Notes: generated by a model from the letters alone, not told the origin. Shown: positions 17,148-25,583, numbered from the stretch's first letter. The stretch: DNA of 64,000 bases from Streptomyces sp. Je 1-332 (GCF_040730185.1 NZ_CP160402.1:3286001-3350000); one strand, 5' to 3'. Translations and numbers: made by a program.

Positions 17148-18473
17148 ATGAGCGATTGGCCTGACGACCAGGGCAACGGCCGCGCGTACGGCCGTGGCAG
17201 CGGGAACCCCCAGCCCGAGGGTGCCCGTGTGATGCGGCACGTCCAGCGCGGCGGCGGGCCCGGCCGACCGGGCCAGCAGCAGGGAAGCGTCCCGCAGCAG
17301 CCGACGTACGACGACGGGTACGGCCAGCCGTACGGCGACGCGCGCGACGACATGTTCGAGCCCCGCGGCCCCCGCCAGGACGGCTACGACAGCGGCTACA
17401 ACACCGGCCAGGTCTACGGCACACCGAACGGCCCGGGACAGGGCGGCCAGGGCGGCGGTGACGGGTACGCCACCCGCGCACCCCGCCCCGCACCGAACTG
17501 GCGCCGCCGCCTGAAGATCGGCTCGATCACCCTGGTCGTGGTGCTGCTCGCCGTCTCGATCGGCACGTACTTCTGGGCCGACTCCAAGCTCAAGCGCGAG
17601 GTCGACCTCTCCAAGGTCATCGAGCGCCCCGAGGGCGGCGCGGGCACGAACTACCTGATCGTCGGCTCCGACAGCCGTGAGGGCATGTCCGACCAGGACA
17701 AGAAGGACCTCCACACGGGCTCCGCCGAGGGCAAGCGCACGGACTCGATGATGATCCTGCACGTCGCGGACGACGGCGGGAACACGATGATCTCCCTGCC
17801 CCGCGACTCGAACGTGACGATCCCCTCCTTCAAGGGCGCCGAGTCCGGCAAGCTCTACCCGAACCAGGGCCGCCAGACGAAGCTCAACGCGGCGTACGCG
17901 GAGGACGGCCCCGAGCTGCTCGTGCGCACCGTCGAGTACAACACCGGCCTGAAGATCGACCACTACGCCGAGATCGGCTTCGGCGGCTTCGCCAAGATCG
18001 TGGACGCGGTCGGCGGCGTCGAGATGGACATCCCCGAGGGCTTCAAGGACGAGAAGTCCGGCGCCGACTTCGAGGCGGGCAAGCAGACGCTCGACGGCAA
18101 GGAGGCCCTGGCCTTCGTCCGCACCCGTTACGCCCTCAAGGGCAGCGACCTGGACCGTACGAAGAACCAGCAGAAGTTCCTCGCGGCCCTGGCCAACCAG
18201 GCGGCGACGCCGGGCACGGTCCTCAACCCCTTCAAGCTCTACCCCACGATGGGCGCGGGCCTGGACACGCTGGTCGTCGACAAGGACATGGGCCTGTTCG
18301 ACGTGGCGTCCATGTTCTGGGCGATGAAGGGCGTCACGGGTGGCGACGGCAAGTCCATGAACATGCCGCTCGCGGGCTCGACCGGCGGCAACCTCCTGTG
18401 GGACAAGGCCAAGGTCAAGCAGATGGTGGAGCAGCTGAACAACGACGAGAAGGTCACGGTCTCGGGCGGCTGA
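17148..18473 (+). CDS. LCP family glycopolymer transferase, paralogue 5 (441 aa)
   Basis: The first 115 residues are Gly/Gln/Tyr-rich and presumably cytoplasmic. One membrane helix follows (about 121-141), then the LCP domain with NYLIVGSDSREGMSDQ, GKRTDSMMILHVAD (with the conserved Arg and Asp), SLPRDSNVTIPSF and LAFVRTRYALKGSDLDR. This is the most canonical of the five LCP proteins, and it lacks a LytR_C domain. The start is ATG at 17148 (MSDWPDD). A long perfect hairpin follows the stop. Confidence 0.9.
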   Translation: MSDWPDDQGNGRAYGRGSGNPQPEGARVMRHVQRGGGPGRPGQQQGSVPQQPTYDDGYGQPYGDARDDMFEPRGPRQDGYDSGYNTGQVYGTPNGPGQGGQGGGDGYATRAPRPAPNWRRRLKIGSITLVVVLLAVSIGTYFWADSKLKREVDLSKVIERPEGGAGTNYLIVGSDSREGMSDQDKKDLHTGSAEGKRTDSMMILHVADDGGNTMISLPRDSNVTIPSFKGAESGKLYPNQGRQTKLNAAYAEDGPELLVRTVEYNTGLKIDHYAEIGFGGFAKIVDAVGGVEMDIPEGFKDEKSGADFEAGKQTLDGKEALAFVRTRYALKGSDLDRTKNQQKFLAALANQAATPGTVLNPFKLYPTMGAGLDTLVVDKDMGLFDVASMFWAMKGVTGGDGKSMNMPLAGSTGGNLLWDKAKVKQMVEQLNNDEKVTVSGG

Positions 18474-18485
18474 GCCGCTTCCCGA

Positions 18486-18535
18486 GCACGCCGAAGGGGC
18501 CCCGCCGACCGTCCGGCGGGGCCCCTTCGGCGTGC
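18486..18535 (+). terminator. Strong hairpin terminator after LCP5
   Basis: Two perfect 22-bp arms (18486-18507 and 18514-18535) with a 6-base loop, centred on GGGGCCCCGCCG. They lie 12 bases after the LCP5 stop. There is no U-tract, as is usual for streptomycete terminators. Confidence 0.85.
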
Positions 18536-18645
18536 TGTCACCTGCCGCCACCACCGGCCCGTACCCCGAACGCTTCGCCCGCCGCGAAGCCGCGGCTCTC
18601 GCGTGTCACGGTGGACCGGACCCTCCCTGAAGCCGGAGCGCAGCC

Positions 18646-19797
18646 ATGGCAGATTTGCAGGTCGAATACGACACCACCGCCGAAGCCGGAGAACTGGACC
18701 GGCCCGCCGAGCGGCCCCCCGAGCCCCCACCCATATCCGAGCCCGGTCCTGAACCGACCGCGCCGGAGCCGACCGCACCGGAACCGTCGGCGCTGGAGCC
18801 GCCAGCGCCGGACCCACTGCGGCACGCCCGCGCCCTGCTCGCCGCGCATCCCGTCGCCGACGGCTACAGCGGACTGCCCTGGGCACTGCGCGGGCTGCCC
18901 TGGTACGACCTGGAGCTGGGTGAGAGCGCCGTCGACGCCGACGTGCCCCGGCTGCGGTCGGGCGGCGTGGGTGCGCAGTTCTGGTCCGTACACGTCCCGG
19001 ACGGCATCGCCGGCGACCGTGTCCTCGGCGCGACCCTCGAACAGATCGACCTCGTCAAGCACGTCGTCGGCGGCCACTCCGAGGGACTGCGCCTGGCCCG
19101 TACGGCCTCCGAGGTGGCCGACGCCCGCCACTGCGGCCGGATCGCCACCCTGATCGGCCCGGCGCGCGCCGAGGCGCTCGGCGACTCGCTCGCTACGCTG
19201 CGCGCCCTGCACGCCCTCGGCCTGGTCTCGCTCACGCTCTCCGGTACGTCATGGGCGGGCCCCGACGGACTCACCCCGTTCGGCGAGGAAGTGGTGCGCG
19301 AGCTGAACCGGCTCGGGGTGCTCGCCGAGCTGTCCGGCGCGTCCGAGGCCACCGCGCGCCGGGTGCTCACCGTCTCCAGGGCGCCCGTCCTGTTCACCCG
19401 CTCGGGAGCCCGCGCGCTGCGGGACGCCCCGGGGAACCTGCCGGACGAGCTGCTCACCGCGCTGGGCGCCACCAAGGGCCTGTGCCTGGTGCCCCTGGCG
19501 GCCGAGCAGACGGGTTCCTCGATCAGCGAGGTGGCGGACCACATCGATCACGTACGCCGTCTCGCGGGCCCGGAGTGCGTGGGCCTCTCGGGGATGTACG
19601 ACACGTCGGTCGAGCACCCCGAAGGCCTTGCCGACACCTCGCGTTATCCGCACCTCGTCGCCGAGCTCGTCGAACGCGACTGGTCCGACGACGACCTCGC
19701 GCGGCTGACGTGGGGCAATGCCCAACGGGTGCTGCGCGGGGCGGACTTCGCGGCGCGGGCGGCACGGGACAGGCAGCGGCAGCAGGCGGCCGGCTGA
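18646..19797 (+). CDS. Membrane dipeptidase (M19) paralogue with metal site lost (383 aa)
   Basis: The fold is clearly that of renal-type dipeptidase: [29 protein letters not shown] and LTWGNAQRVL match the intact M19 enzyme at 27218-28426. Comparing the two shows every zinc ligand gone. The HND of [11 protein letters not shown] is YSG, MGAEGG is IGPARA, DLSH is [12 protein letters not shown] is FTRSGARA, and GGDYDG is SGMYDT. The residues around these sites are kept, so this is a maintained pseudoenzyme, not a decaying gene. The first 60 residues are a Pro/Glu-rich extension with PEPTAPEP repeats. The start is ATG at 18646. A binding or regulatory role is possible; function unknown. Confidence 0.85.
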   Translation: MADLQVEYDTTAEAGELDRPAERPPEPPPISEPGPEPTAPEPTAPEPSALEPPAPDPLRHARALLAAHPVADGYSGLPWALRGLPWYDLELGESAVDADVPRLRSGGVGAQFWSVHVPDGIAGDRVLGATLEQIDLVKHVVGGHSEGLRLARTASEVADARHCGRIATLIGPARAEALGDSLATLRALHALGLVSLTLSGTSWAGPDGLTPFGEEVVRELNRLGVLAELSGASEATARRVLTVSRAPVLFTRSGARALRDAPGNLPDELLTALGATKGLCLVPLAAEQTGSSISEVADHIDHVRRLAGPECVGLSGMYDTSVEHPEGLADTSRYPHLVAELVERDWSDDDLARLTWGNAQRVLRGADFAARAARDRQRQQAAG

Positions 19798-19822
19798 GGT
19801 CCGGGCCCCGCCCCCGGCCCTT

Positions 19823-20272
19823 TCAGTCCGCGGCGATCCAGCAGAGGCAGAAGGGATGCCCTGCTGGATCGGCGTAGACGCGGAAGTCGCGCTCGCCGTT
19901 GTCGTCGTCCACGTCGAGCGGCTTGGCGCCCAGGGCGAGTACGCGCTCCTGGGCGCGTTCGACGTCCTCGACGCTCGGGCCCACGTCGATGTCGAGGTGG
20001 ATCTGCTGGGAGCCGGTTTCCGCGTGCGGCCAGTCGGGCGGGCGGTGGCCGGGGGCCTCCTGGAAGCAGAGGCGCAGGCCGCCGGGGGCCTGGAGGGTGA
20101 CCCAGTCGTCGCCACCCTCGGCATCGGCCTCGATCTCACCACCGATCAACTGCTGGTAAAAGTGAGCCAGTTGATAGGGATCCAGGCAGTCGAGCACGAC
20201 ATTACGCAGGCGTCCGACGGGTGCCGTGGGTGCCGCGGGTGCCGCGGGTGCCGTGGGTGCCGTGGGTGCCAT
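19823..20272 (-). CDS. VOC/glyoxalase-fold protein 1 (149 aa)
   Basis: A single vicinal-oxygen-chelate domain (residues 20-149): NVVLDCLDPYQLAHFYQQLIGGE, then the His of QQIHLDIDV and FRVYADPAGHPFCLCW. Streptomycete proteins of this type lack a known substrate; many are bleomycin-resistance or glyoxalase-like. The first 19 residues are six copies of a 9-base unit encoding Ala-Pro-Thr/Ala, starting at the ATG itself. It is a tandem paralogue of the next upstream gene, 30 bases away. Confidence 0.75.
   Translation of the reverse strand: MAPTAPTAPAAPAAPTAPVGRLRNVVLDCLDPYQLAHFYQQLIGGEIEADAEGGDDWVTLQAPGGLRLCFQEAPGHRPPDWPHAETGSQQIHLDIDVGPSVEDVERAQERVLALGAKPLDVDDDNGERDFRVYADPAGHPFCLCWIAAD
20221..20269 (-). 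repeat. In-frame 9-bp repeat at the start of the VOC gene
   Basis: About six copies of GCACCCACG/GCG (read on the minus strand) directly follow the start codon and encode a run of Ala-Pro-Thr/Ala. Copy changes would keep the frame but alter N-terminal length. Confidence 0.85.
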
Positions 20273-20302
20273 GGTCGTTCCTTTCCTCTACGGGATTCAG
20301 TT

Positions 20303-20671
20303 TCAGCAGGCGCAGAGACAGAACGGGTGCCCTGCCGGGTCGGCGTACACGCGGAAGCTCCGCTCGCGGTCCTGAGTGTCGAGCGCTGTGGCGCCGAGCG
20401 CGAGCACCGCCTTCTCGACGGCGTCCAGCTGCGCCCGCTCCACGTCGAGGTCCAGGTGGAACTGCTGCGAGCGGGCGGCCTCGGGCCACTGCGGCGGTAC
20501 GTGGCCGGGGGCGGCCTGGAACGCGAGCGTGGTGCCGCCGTGGCCTTCGAGGGTGACCCAGTCTTCGCCGTCCTCCTTGGGAGTGCCGCCGATGACGGCC
20601 GCGTAGAAGGTGGCGAGTGCGAGGGGGTCGGGACAGTCGAGTACGACGACGCCGAGTTTGGCGAGGGGCAT
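20303..20671 (-). CDS. VOC/glyoxalase-fold protein 2 (122 aa)
   Basis: Same architecture as the neighbour at 19823-20272: LGVVVLDCPDPLALATFYAAVIGG, QQFHLDLDV, and the shared ending FRVYADPAGHPFCLC. The two probably arose by duplication. It lacks the repeat-encoded N-terminus of its partner. The start is ATG at 20671, divergent from the CGNR gene at 20767. Substrate unknown. Confidence 0.78.
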   Translation of the reverse strand: MPLAKLGVVVLDCPDPLALATFYAAVIGGTPKEDGEDWVTLEGHGGTTLAFQAAPGHVPPQWPEAARSQQFHLDLDVERAQLDAVEKAVLALGATALDTQDRERSFRVYADPAGHPFCLCAC

Positions 20672-20766
20672 GACTACTTCTCCTCGTTCGCGGGCGGGTT
20701 ACTGGAAGCGGGCGGCTACCAGTAACGGTTACTGCATACTCCCGCACAAGGGGTAACGTCGCAAGC

Positions 20767-21294
20767 ATGAATGACAGAGCACCCGCTCCCGGGGGCCTCG
20801 CACTGATTCAGGCGCTGGTGAACACCTTGGACCTGGAGTCGGGCGCGGACGCGCTCCAGACGCCTGAAGGGCGCGCGCCGTTCGGGCTCGCGCCCGGTGC
20901 GGAGGTGGCGGCGGCGCGGGAGCTGCGGGAGGCGCTGCGGGTGGCGTGTCTCGCCCATGCCGGGCACGGGCCGCACGCGCCTGCGCCCCCTCTGGGTCAA
21001 CTCCTCGCCACGGCGCCGCTGTTGGTGACGGTCTCGGAGGAGGACGGCTCGGCGGGGCTGGTCCCCGCGGAGCCGTCCTCGCTCACCTCACGGGTGGCGG
21101 CGGCCATCGCTGAGGCGGTGGCCGCGGGCACGTGGGCTCGCCTCAAGGCGTGCGAGGCCGGGGACTGCCACTGGGCGTACTACGACCGCAGCCCGGCCGG
21201 GCGGAGCCGGTGGTGTGACATGGGGGTGTGCGGGGCGCGCGCCAAGATGCGGGCGTACCGGGCGCGGAAGTCCCCGCGGGGCGACCGGAGCTAG
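20767..21294 (+). CDS. CGNR zinc-finger / ABATE-domain protein (175 aa)
   Basis: Residues 10-115 fit the ABATE (stress-induced) domain, starting ALIQALVNTLDLESG. The C-terminal 50 residues carry a four-Cys zinc finger: C in KACEAGDCHWAYYD, then RWCDMGVCGARAKMRAYR. In this family CGNR is the usual second knuckle; here it reads CGAR. The group is thought to be transcriptional regulators or antitoxin-like, but targets are unknown. The start is ATG at 20767, close to the divergent VOC pair, which it might control. Confidence 0.8.
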   Translation: MNDRAPAPGGLALIQALVNTLDLESGADALQTPEGRAPFGLAPGAEVAAARELREALRVACLAHAGHGPHAPAPPLGQLLATAPLLVTVSEEDGSAGLVPAEPSSLTSRVAAAIAEAVAAGTWARLKACEAGDCHWAYYDRSPAGRSRWCDMGVCGARAKMRAYRARKSPRGDRS

Positions 21295-21304
21295 GGCACC
21301 CCGC

Positions 21305-21371
21305 ATCCGCCTCGCGCCGAACAGGCTTTCCCGCCCACCCGCCCGATTGCCCCGCAGCGGCCAGCGATTGG
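21305..21371 (-). repeat. Dispersed repeat containing GGGGCAATCGGGCGGGTGGG
   Basis: On the minus strand this region, including GGGGCAATCGGGCGGGTGGG (21353-21334), resembles 45282-45353 over about 65 bp with some mismatches. It lies between convergent genes. Confidence 0.6.
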
Positions 21372-21380
21372 CTTCAGGCT

Positions 21381-22724
21381 TTACGCCGCCGGCCGACCCA
21401 TCGCCCGGTAAGTCCAGCCCGCCCCCCGCCACACCGCGGGGTCCAGCGCGTTGCGGCCGTCCAGGATCAGCCGCTCCGCGGCCACCTCGCCCAGCGCCAC
21501 CGGGTCCAGCTCCCGGAACTCCCGCCACTCCGTCAGATGCAGCACGGCGTCCGCGCCCCGCACCGCCTCCACCGCCGACTCCGCGTACGCCAGCGTCGGG
21601 AAGAGCCTGCCCGCGTTGTCCATCCCCTTGGGGTCGTACACCGTGACCTGGCCGCCCTGGAGGTGGATCTGCCCGGCGACGTTCAGCGCGGGCGAGTCGC
21701 GGACGTCGTCCGAGTCCGGCTTGAACGTGGCGCCGAGGACCGCGACCCGCTTGCCCAGGAAGGACCCGCCGCCCAGTGCCTCGCGCGCCATCTCCACCAT
21801 CTGCCCGCGCCGCCGCATGTTGATGGAGTCGATCTCACGCAGGAAGGTCAGCGCCTGGTCCGCGCCCAGCTCCCCCGCCCGCGCCATGAACGCCCGGATG
21901 TCCTTGGGCAGGCAGCCACCCCCGAAGCCGATCCCGGCCCGCAGGAACTTCTTGCCGATCCGGTCGTCGTACCCGAGCGCCTCCGCCAGCTTCACGACGT
22001 CTCCGCCCGCGGCCTCGCACACCTCGGCCATCGCGTTGATGAACGAGATCTTCGTGGCGAGGAAGGAGTTGGCCGCGGTCTTCACCAGCTCCGAGGTCGG
22101 GAAGTCCGTCACGACGAAGGGTGACCCCTCGCCCACCGGGCCCTCGTACACCTCGCGCAGGAGCTTCTCGGCGTGCGCGCTGCGTACGCCGACGACGATG
22201 CGGTCGGGGTGCAGGGTGTCCTTCACCGCGAAGCCCTCCCGCAGGAACTCCGGGTTCCAGGCAAGCTCGGCCTCCGCGCCCACCGGCGCCGCGGCGGCCA
22301 GCTCGCGCGCGAGGCGCTCCGCCGAGCCGACCGGCACGGTGGACTTGCCCACGACCAGCGCGGGCCGCGTCAGGTGCGGGGCGAGCTGCGCGAAGGCGCT
22401 GTCGACGTAGCTCATGTCGCAGGCGTACTCGCCATGCTTCTGCGGGGTGTTCACGCAGACGAAGTGGACGTCACCGAAGGCCGCGACCTCGGCGAAGTCC
22501 ATGGTGAAGCGCAGCCGCCCACTGGAGCCCTCGATCCCGGCGACGTGCTTGCGCAGCAGGTCCTCCAGGCCGGGCTCGTACATCGGGACCTCGCCCCGCT
22601 GCAGCATCTCGATCTTCTCGGGCACGACGTCGAGGCCGAGCACCTCGAAACCGAGCTCGGCCATGGCCGCGGCGTGTGTCGCACCGAGGTAGCCGGTGCC
22701 GATCACGGTGATCTTGAGGGCCAT
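21381..22724 (-). CDS. UDP-glucose/UDP-ManNAc dehydrogenase family protein (447 aa)
   Basis: NAD-dependent oxidation of a UDP-hexose C6 alcohol to the uronic acid, a step in teichuronic-type or capsular polymers. ALKITVIGTGYLGATHAAAMA is the Rossmann motif. FVCVNTPQKHG, VVGKSTVPVGS and the catalytic Cys in GIGFGGGCLPKDI are diagnostic of UGD. GATFKPDSDDVRDSPAL marks the C-terminal domain. ATG at 22724 is preceded by CTGGAG on the coding strand; upstream in-frame sequence is not homologous. The surrounding LCP and glycosyltransferase genes suggest an anionic wall polymer. Confidence 0.9.
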   Translation of the reverse strand: MALKITVIGTGYLGATHAAAMAELGFEVLGLDVVPEKIEMLQRGEVPMYEPGLEDLLRKHVAGIEGSSGRLRFTMDFAEVAAFGDVHFVCVNTPQKHGEYACDMSYVDSAFAQLAPHLTRPALVVGKSTVPVGSAERLARELAAAAPVGAEAELAWNPEFLREGFAVKDTLHPDRIVVGVRSAHAEKLLREVYEGPVGEGSPFVVTDFPTSELVKTAANSFLATKISFINAMAEVCEAAGGDVVKLAEALGYDDRIGKKFLRAGIGFGGGCLPKDIRAFMARAGELGADQALTFLREIDSINMRRRGQMVEMAREALGGGSFLGKRVAVLGATFKPDSDDVRDSPALNVAGQIHLQGGQVTVYDPKGMDNAGRLFPTLAYAESAVEAVRGADAVLHLTEWREFRELDPVALGEVAAERLILDGRNALDPAVWRGAGWTYRAMGRPAA

Positions 22725-22862
22725 GCGGTGCTCCAGGGGTCTACGGCCGTCAGTGCGGTGCCCGAGCATAGTCGGGCCCTTGACCGGGCACGTTTCCGCC
22801 ATCGCCACCCGCCGACCGACCGTTGTCGGCAAGCTCACGTATCCGTCGCGTGAGCCGCCCTC

Positions 22863-22887
22863 TAAAATTTGGGTTACTTAACGGTAA
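22863..22887 (+). promoter_or_regulatory. Candidate -10 box and TTAC-N6-GTAA operator before the acyl-CoA dehydrogenase
   Basis: TAAAAT (22863-22868) is a good -10 in a GC-rich setting. TTACTTAACGGTAA (22874-22887), a short dyad, would overlap the transcription start. A repressor site is plausible, but no regulator lies nearby. Confidence 0.4.
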
Positions 22888-22913
22888 TTAGCGTCCTTGG
22901 AGCGTGAGAGACC

Positions 22914-24074
22914 TTGGCCGGATCGGCTGATTTCGACCTGTACCGCCCGTCCGAGGAGCACGACATGCTCCGCGACGCGATCCGTTCGCTCTCCGAGGCG
23001 AAGATCGCGCCCTTCGCCGCGGCGGTGGACGAGGAAGCCCGCTTCCCGCAGGAGGCGCTCGACGCCCTCGTCGCCTCCGACCTGCACGCGGTGCACGTAC
23101 CGGAGAGCTTCGGCGGCACCGGCGCCGACGCGCTCGCCACGGTCATCGTGATCGAGGAGGTGGCGCGCGTCTGCGCCTCGTCCTCGCTCATCCCGGCCGT
23201 GAACAAGCTGGGCTCGCTCCCCGTGATCCTCTCCGGGTCCGAGGAGCTGAAGAAGAAGTACATGACGCCGCTCGCCAAGGGCGAGGGCATGTTCTCGTAC
23301 TGCCTCTCCGAGCCGGACGCCGGTTCGGACGCGGCGGGCATGAAGACCAAGGCCGTCCGTGACGGGGACTTCTGGGTCCTGAACGGCGTGAAGCGCTGGA
23401 TCACGAACGCGGGCGTCTCCGAGTACTACACGGTGATGGCCGTGACGGACCCGACCAAGCGCTCGAAGGGCATCTCCGCCTTCGTCGTCGAGAAGTCGGA
23501 CGAGGGCGTCTCCTTCGGCGCCCCGGAGAAGAAGCTCGGCATCAAGGGTTCGCCGACCCGCGAGGTCTACTTCGACAACGTCCGCATCCCCGCCGACCGC
23601 ATGATCGGCGAGGAGGGCACAGGCTTCGCCACGGCGATGAAGACCCTGGACCACACCCGCATCACCATCGCGGCCCAGGCGCTCGGCATCGCGCAGGGCG
23701 CGCTCGACTACGCCAAGGGGTACGTCCAGGAGCGCAAGCAGTTCGGGAAGCCGATCGGCGACTTCCAGGGCGTGCAGTTCATGCTCGCGGACATGGCGAT
23801 GAAGATCGAGGCCGCGCGTCAGCTGACGTACGCCGCCGCGGCCAAGTCGGAGCGCGGCGGCGCGGACCTCACCTTCCAGGGCGCCGCCGCCAAGTGCTTC
23901 GCCTCGGACGTCGCGATGGAGGTCACCACGGACGCCGTCCAGCTGCTCGGCGGCTACGGCTACACCCGTGACTACCCCGTCGAGCGGATGATGCGGGACG
24001 CGAAGATCACGCAGATCTACGAGGGCACGAACCAGGTCCAGCGCATCGTGATGGCCCGCAACCTGCCCCAGTAG
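22914..24074 (+). CDS. Acyl-CoA dehydrogenase (386 aa)
   Basis: FAD-dependent alpha,beta-oxidation of acyl-CoA. Signatures are FSYCLSEPDAGSDAAGMKTKA (FAD/substrate loop), WITNAG, and the C-terminal family pattern QLLGGYGYTRDYPVERMMRDAKITQIYEGTNQ split across the last 60 residues. The catalytic glutamate in YEGTN is present, as in short- and medium-chain enzymes. The start is TTG at 22914 (MAGSADFDLYRP), with GGAG eleven bases before it; no ATG or GTG start fits the homology. A hairpin follows the gene. Confidence 0.92.
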   Translation: MAGSADFDLYRPSEEHDMLRDAIRSLSEAKIAPFAAAVDEEARFPQEALDALVASDLHAVHVPESFGGTGADALATVIVIEEVARVCASSSLIPAVNKLGSLPVILSGSEELKKKYMTPLAKGEGMFSYCLSEPDAGSDAAGMKTKAVRDGDFWVLNGVKRWITNAGVSEYYTVMAVTDPTKRSKGISAFVVEKSDEGVSFGAPEKKLGIKGSPTREVYFDNVRIPADRMIGEEGTGFATAMKTLDHTRITIAAQALGIAQGALDYAKGYVQERKQFGKPIGDFQGVQFMLADMAMKIEAARQLTYAAAAKSERGGADLTFQGAAAKCFASDVAMEVTTDAVQLLGGYGYTRDYPVERMMRDAKITQIYEGTNQVQRIVMARNLPQ

Positions 24075-24105
24075 AGCTTTCGGCTACCGGTCCCGCACAA
24101 ACGCG

Positions 24106-24134
24106 ACGGCCCCCGGCGCTATGCCGGGGGCCGT
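24106..24134 (+). terminator. Hairpin terminator after the acyl-CoA dehydrogenase
   Basis: ACGGCCCCCGGC (24106-24117), a 5-base loop and GCCGGGGGCCGT (24123-24134) form a perfect 12-bp stem about 30 bases after the stop codon. Confidence 0.8.
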
Positions 24135-24267
24135 TCGCATGGGCTCTGTCAGGTGTGGCTGCGGACCACTATCGCGACGCAGGTAGACGCAGGCAGCCGG
24201 GGCGTTCCGCGACCGTCGGTGTGATGCGTACCACTCCCTGGGTGCCTTGGGTCGGGCGTGCGCGATC

Positions 24268-24978
24268 ATGACCGGAATGGACGCTCACTTCCTTGGTATC
24301 GCCGATCTGGTCGAAACTCCGGCCGTGGCGGTCGTGGTCGACGTCATGCGTGCTTTCACCGTGGCTCCCTGGGCCTTTGCCCAGGGGGCGGAGAAGATCG
24401 TTCTTGCCGAGTCGCTGGACGAGGCCCTGGCACTCAAGGCTCGCCACCCGGATTGGGCGGCACTCAAAGACGGTCCGCCCGCGCCCGGGTTCGAGATGGT
24501 CAACTCTCCAGGCATGTTGAGGTCTGTTGACCTCGGCGGACGGACCGTTGTGCAGAAGACCACGGCAGGGACGGTCGGCGCCCTTGCGGTCAAAGAGGCG
24601 TCGCTGGTGCTGTGCGCCAGCTTCGTGGTGGCGGAGGCGACGGCTCGGCTCTTGCGGACACGCAGGGGTGACGGTGTCACGTTCGTGGTCACTGGCGAAG
24701 GCGGGCAGGCCGATGAGGATCTGGCGTGTGCTCAATACATCGCTCGGAGGACCACCGAGGCCGGGACGGATGCCGCTGAGTTCCTCCGTCGCGCTGCCGA
24801 GTCCCGCGCCGCCGCCGAGCTGACGGAAGGTGTGCGTCAAGGAGTCCATCCTGATGACGTCGCACTCTGTCTTGAGCTCGACCGGTTCCCCTTTGCCATG
24901 GTGGCGACCTTGGAGGACTCACTCATGGTTCTCCGCCCGTGCGCCGTACCTCCGCTGACCGACGAGGCGTCGATCTGA
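24268..24978 (+). CDS. ComB-like 2-phosphosulfolactate phosphatase family protein (236 aa)
   Basis: ComB releases phosphate from 2-phosphosulfolactate in archaeal coenzyme M synthesis; bacterial homologues are of uncertain substrate. [20 protein letters not shown] matches the family's DVxRAxT metal-binding start, with VNSPGML and [12 protein letters not shown] next, and [18 protein letters not shown] near residue 150. Codon use is visibly less GC-biased than in neighbours and no other coenzyme M genes are seen, which hints at horizontal transfer. The start may be ATG 24268 or ATG 24277; neither has a good ribosome binding site. Confidence 0.72.
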   Translation: MTGMDAHFLGIADLVETPAVAVVVDVMRAFTVAPWAFAQGAEKIVLAESLDEALALKARHPDWAALKDGPPAPGFEMVNSPGMLRSVDLGGRTVVQKTTAGTVGALAVKEASLVLCASFVVAEATARLLRTRRGDGVTFVVTGEGGQADEDLACAQYIARRTTEAGTDAAEFLRRAAESRAAAELTEGVRQGVHPDDVALCLELDRFPFAMVATLEDSLMVLRPCAVPPLTDEASI

Positions 24979-25058
24979 TTCTGGCTGTTCGAGCCGTCCG
25001 CTCCCTCATCGCTGACGCGGTGGCGTCACTGGGCTGACCAGCGAGGGAGGCCGCCGGG

Positions 25059-25514
25059 TTAACCCTCGGGCGGGCCCAGTACCGGCGGGCCGCCCCACGG
25101 GAGTTCCAGCGCCGTCCGCAGCGCGCTCACCGTCCCCTCGCCGATTCGGTCGGCCAGCTCCTGCTCCGCGCGGCGCAGGACCAGTTCGGCCCTGCGGTGC
25201 GTGCGCTCGCCCTCCGCCGTTCGCCGGATGAGGCGCTGCCGCCCCGACGAGGGGTCGGGGACCTGCTCCAGGAGACCCGCCGAGACCAGGCCGTGCACCG
25301 CCTGGTGCGCGGTCTGGCGGGTGACGCCCATGCGGCGGGCCAGCTCGGAGGCCGTCGTGCCCTCCTCGTCGAGTACGGCGAAGAGGCCCGCCTGGGTGGG
25401 CGAGACATGGATCTCCCCCGCCTCCTCCAGCGTCGCGAGGAGCGCGTCCTCGAACCAGCGCCGGGCGTCGCCGAGGAGCTGGGGGAGGTTGCGGCCGGTG
25501 CCGTTGGCGTGCAT
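25059..25514 (-). CDS. MarR family transcriptional regulator (151 aa)
   Basis: Winged helix regulator. Residues 38-100 form the helix-turn-helix and wing: SPTQAGLFAVLDEEGTTASELARRMGVTRQTAHQAVHGLVSAGLLEQVPDPSSGR. The flanking helices would make the dimer. It is divergent from the cupin gene at 25616. A perfect 19-bp palindrome (25565-25583) between the two is the likely operator, so this protein probably controls the cupin-hydrolase operon and itself. The start is ATG at 25514. The ligand is unknown. Confidence 0.88.
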   Translation of the reverse strand: MHANGTGRNLPQLLGDARRWFEDALLATLEEAGEIHVSPTQAGLFAVLDEEGTTASELARRMGVTRQTAHQAVHGLVSAGLLEQVPDPSSGRQRLIRRTAEGERTHRRAELVLRRAEQELADRIGEGTVSALRTALELPWGGPPVLGPPEG

Positions 25515-25564
25515 GCCGTGAGCCTATGGGTTCGGGGCCGACGCTTGCCCGTCATGGACTCATT

Positions 25565-25583
25565 ATGTCAGGCTGCCTGACAT
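25565..25583. promoter_or_regulatory. Perfect 19-bp palindromic operator between marR and cupin genes
   Basis: ATGTCAGGC-T-GCCTGACAT is a perfect inverted repeat, located 51 bases from the MarR start and 33 bases before the cupin start. Size and symmetry fit a MarR dimer site. Confidence 0.75.

Noticed and set aside
18646..19797. Annotation as an active membrane dipeptidase
   Set aside because: All metal-binding residues are replaced when compared with the intact paralogue in the same window.
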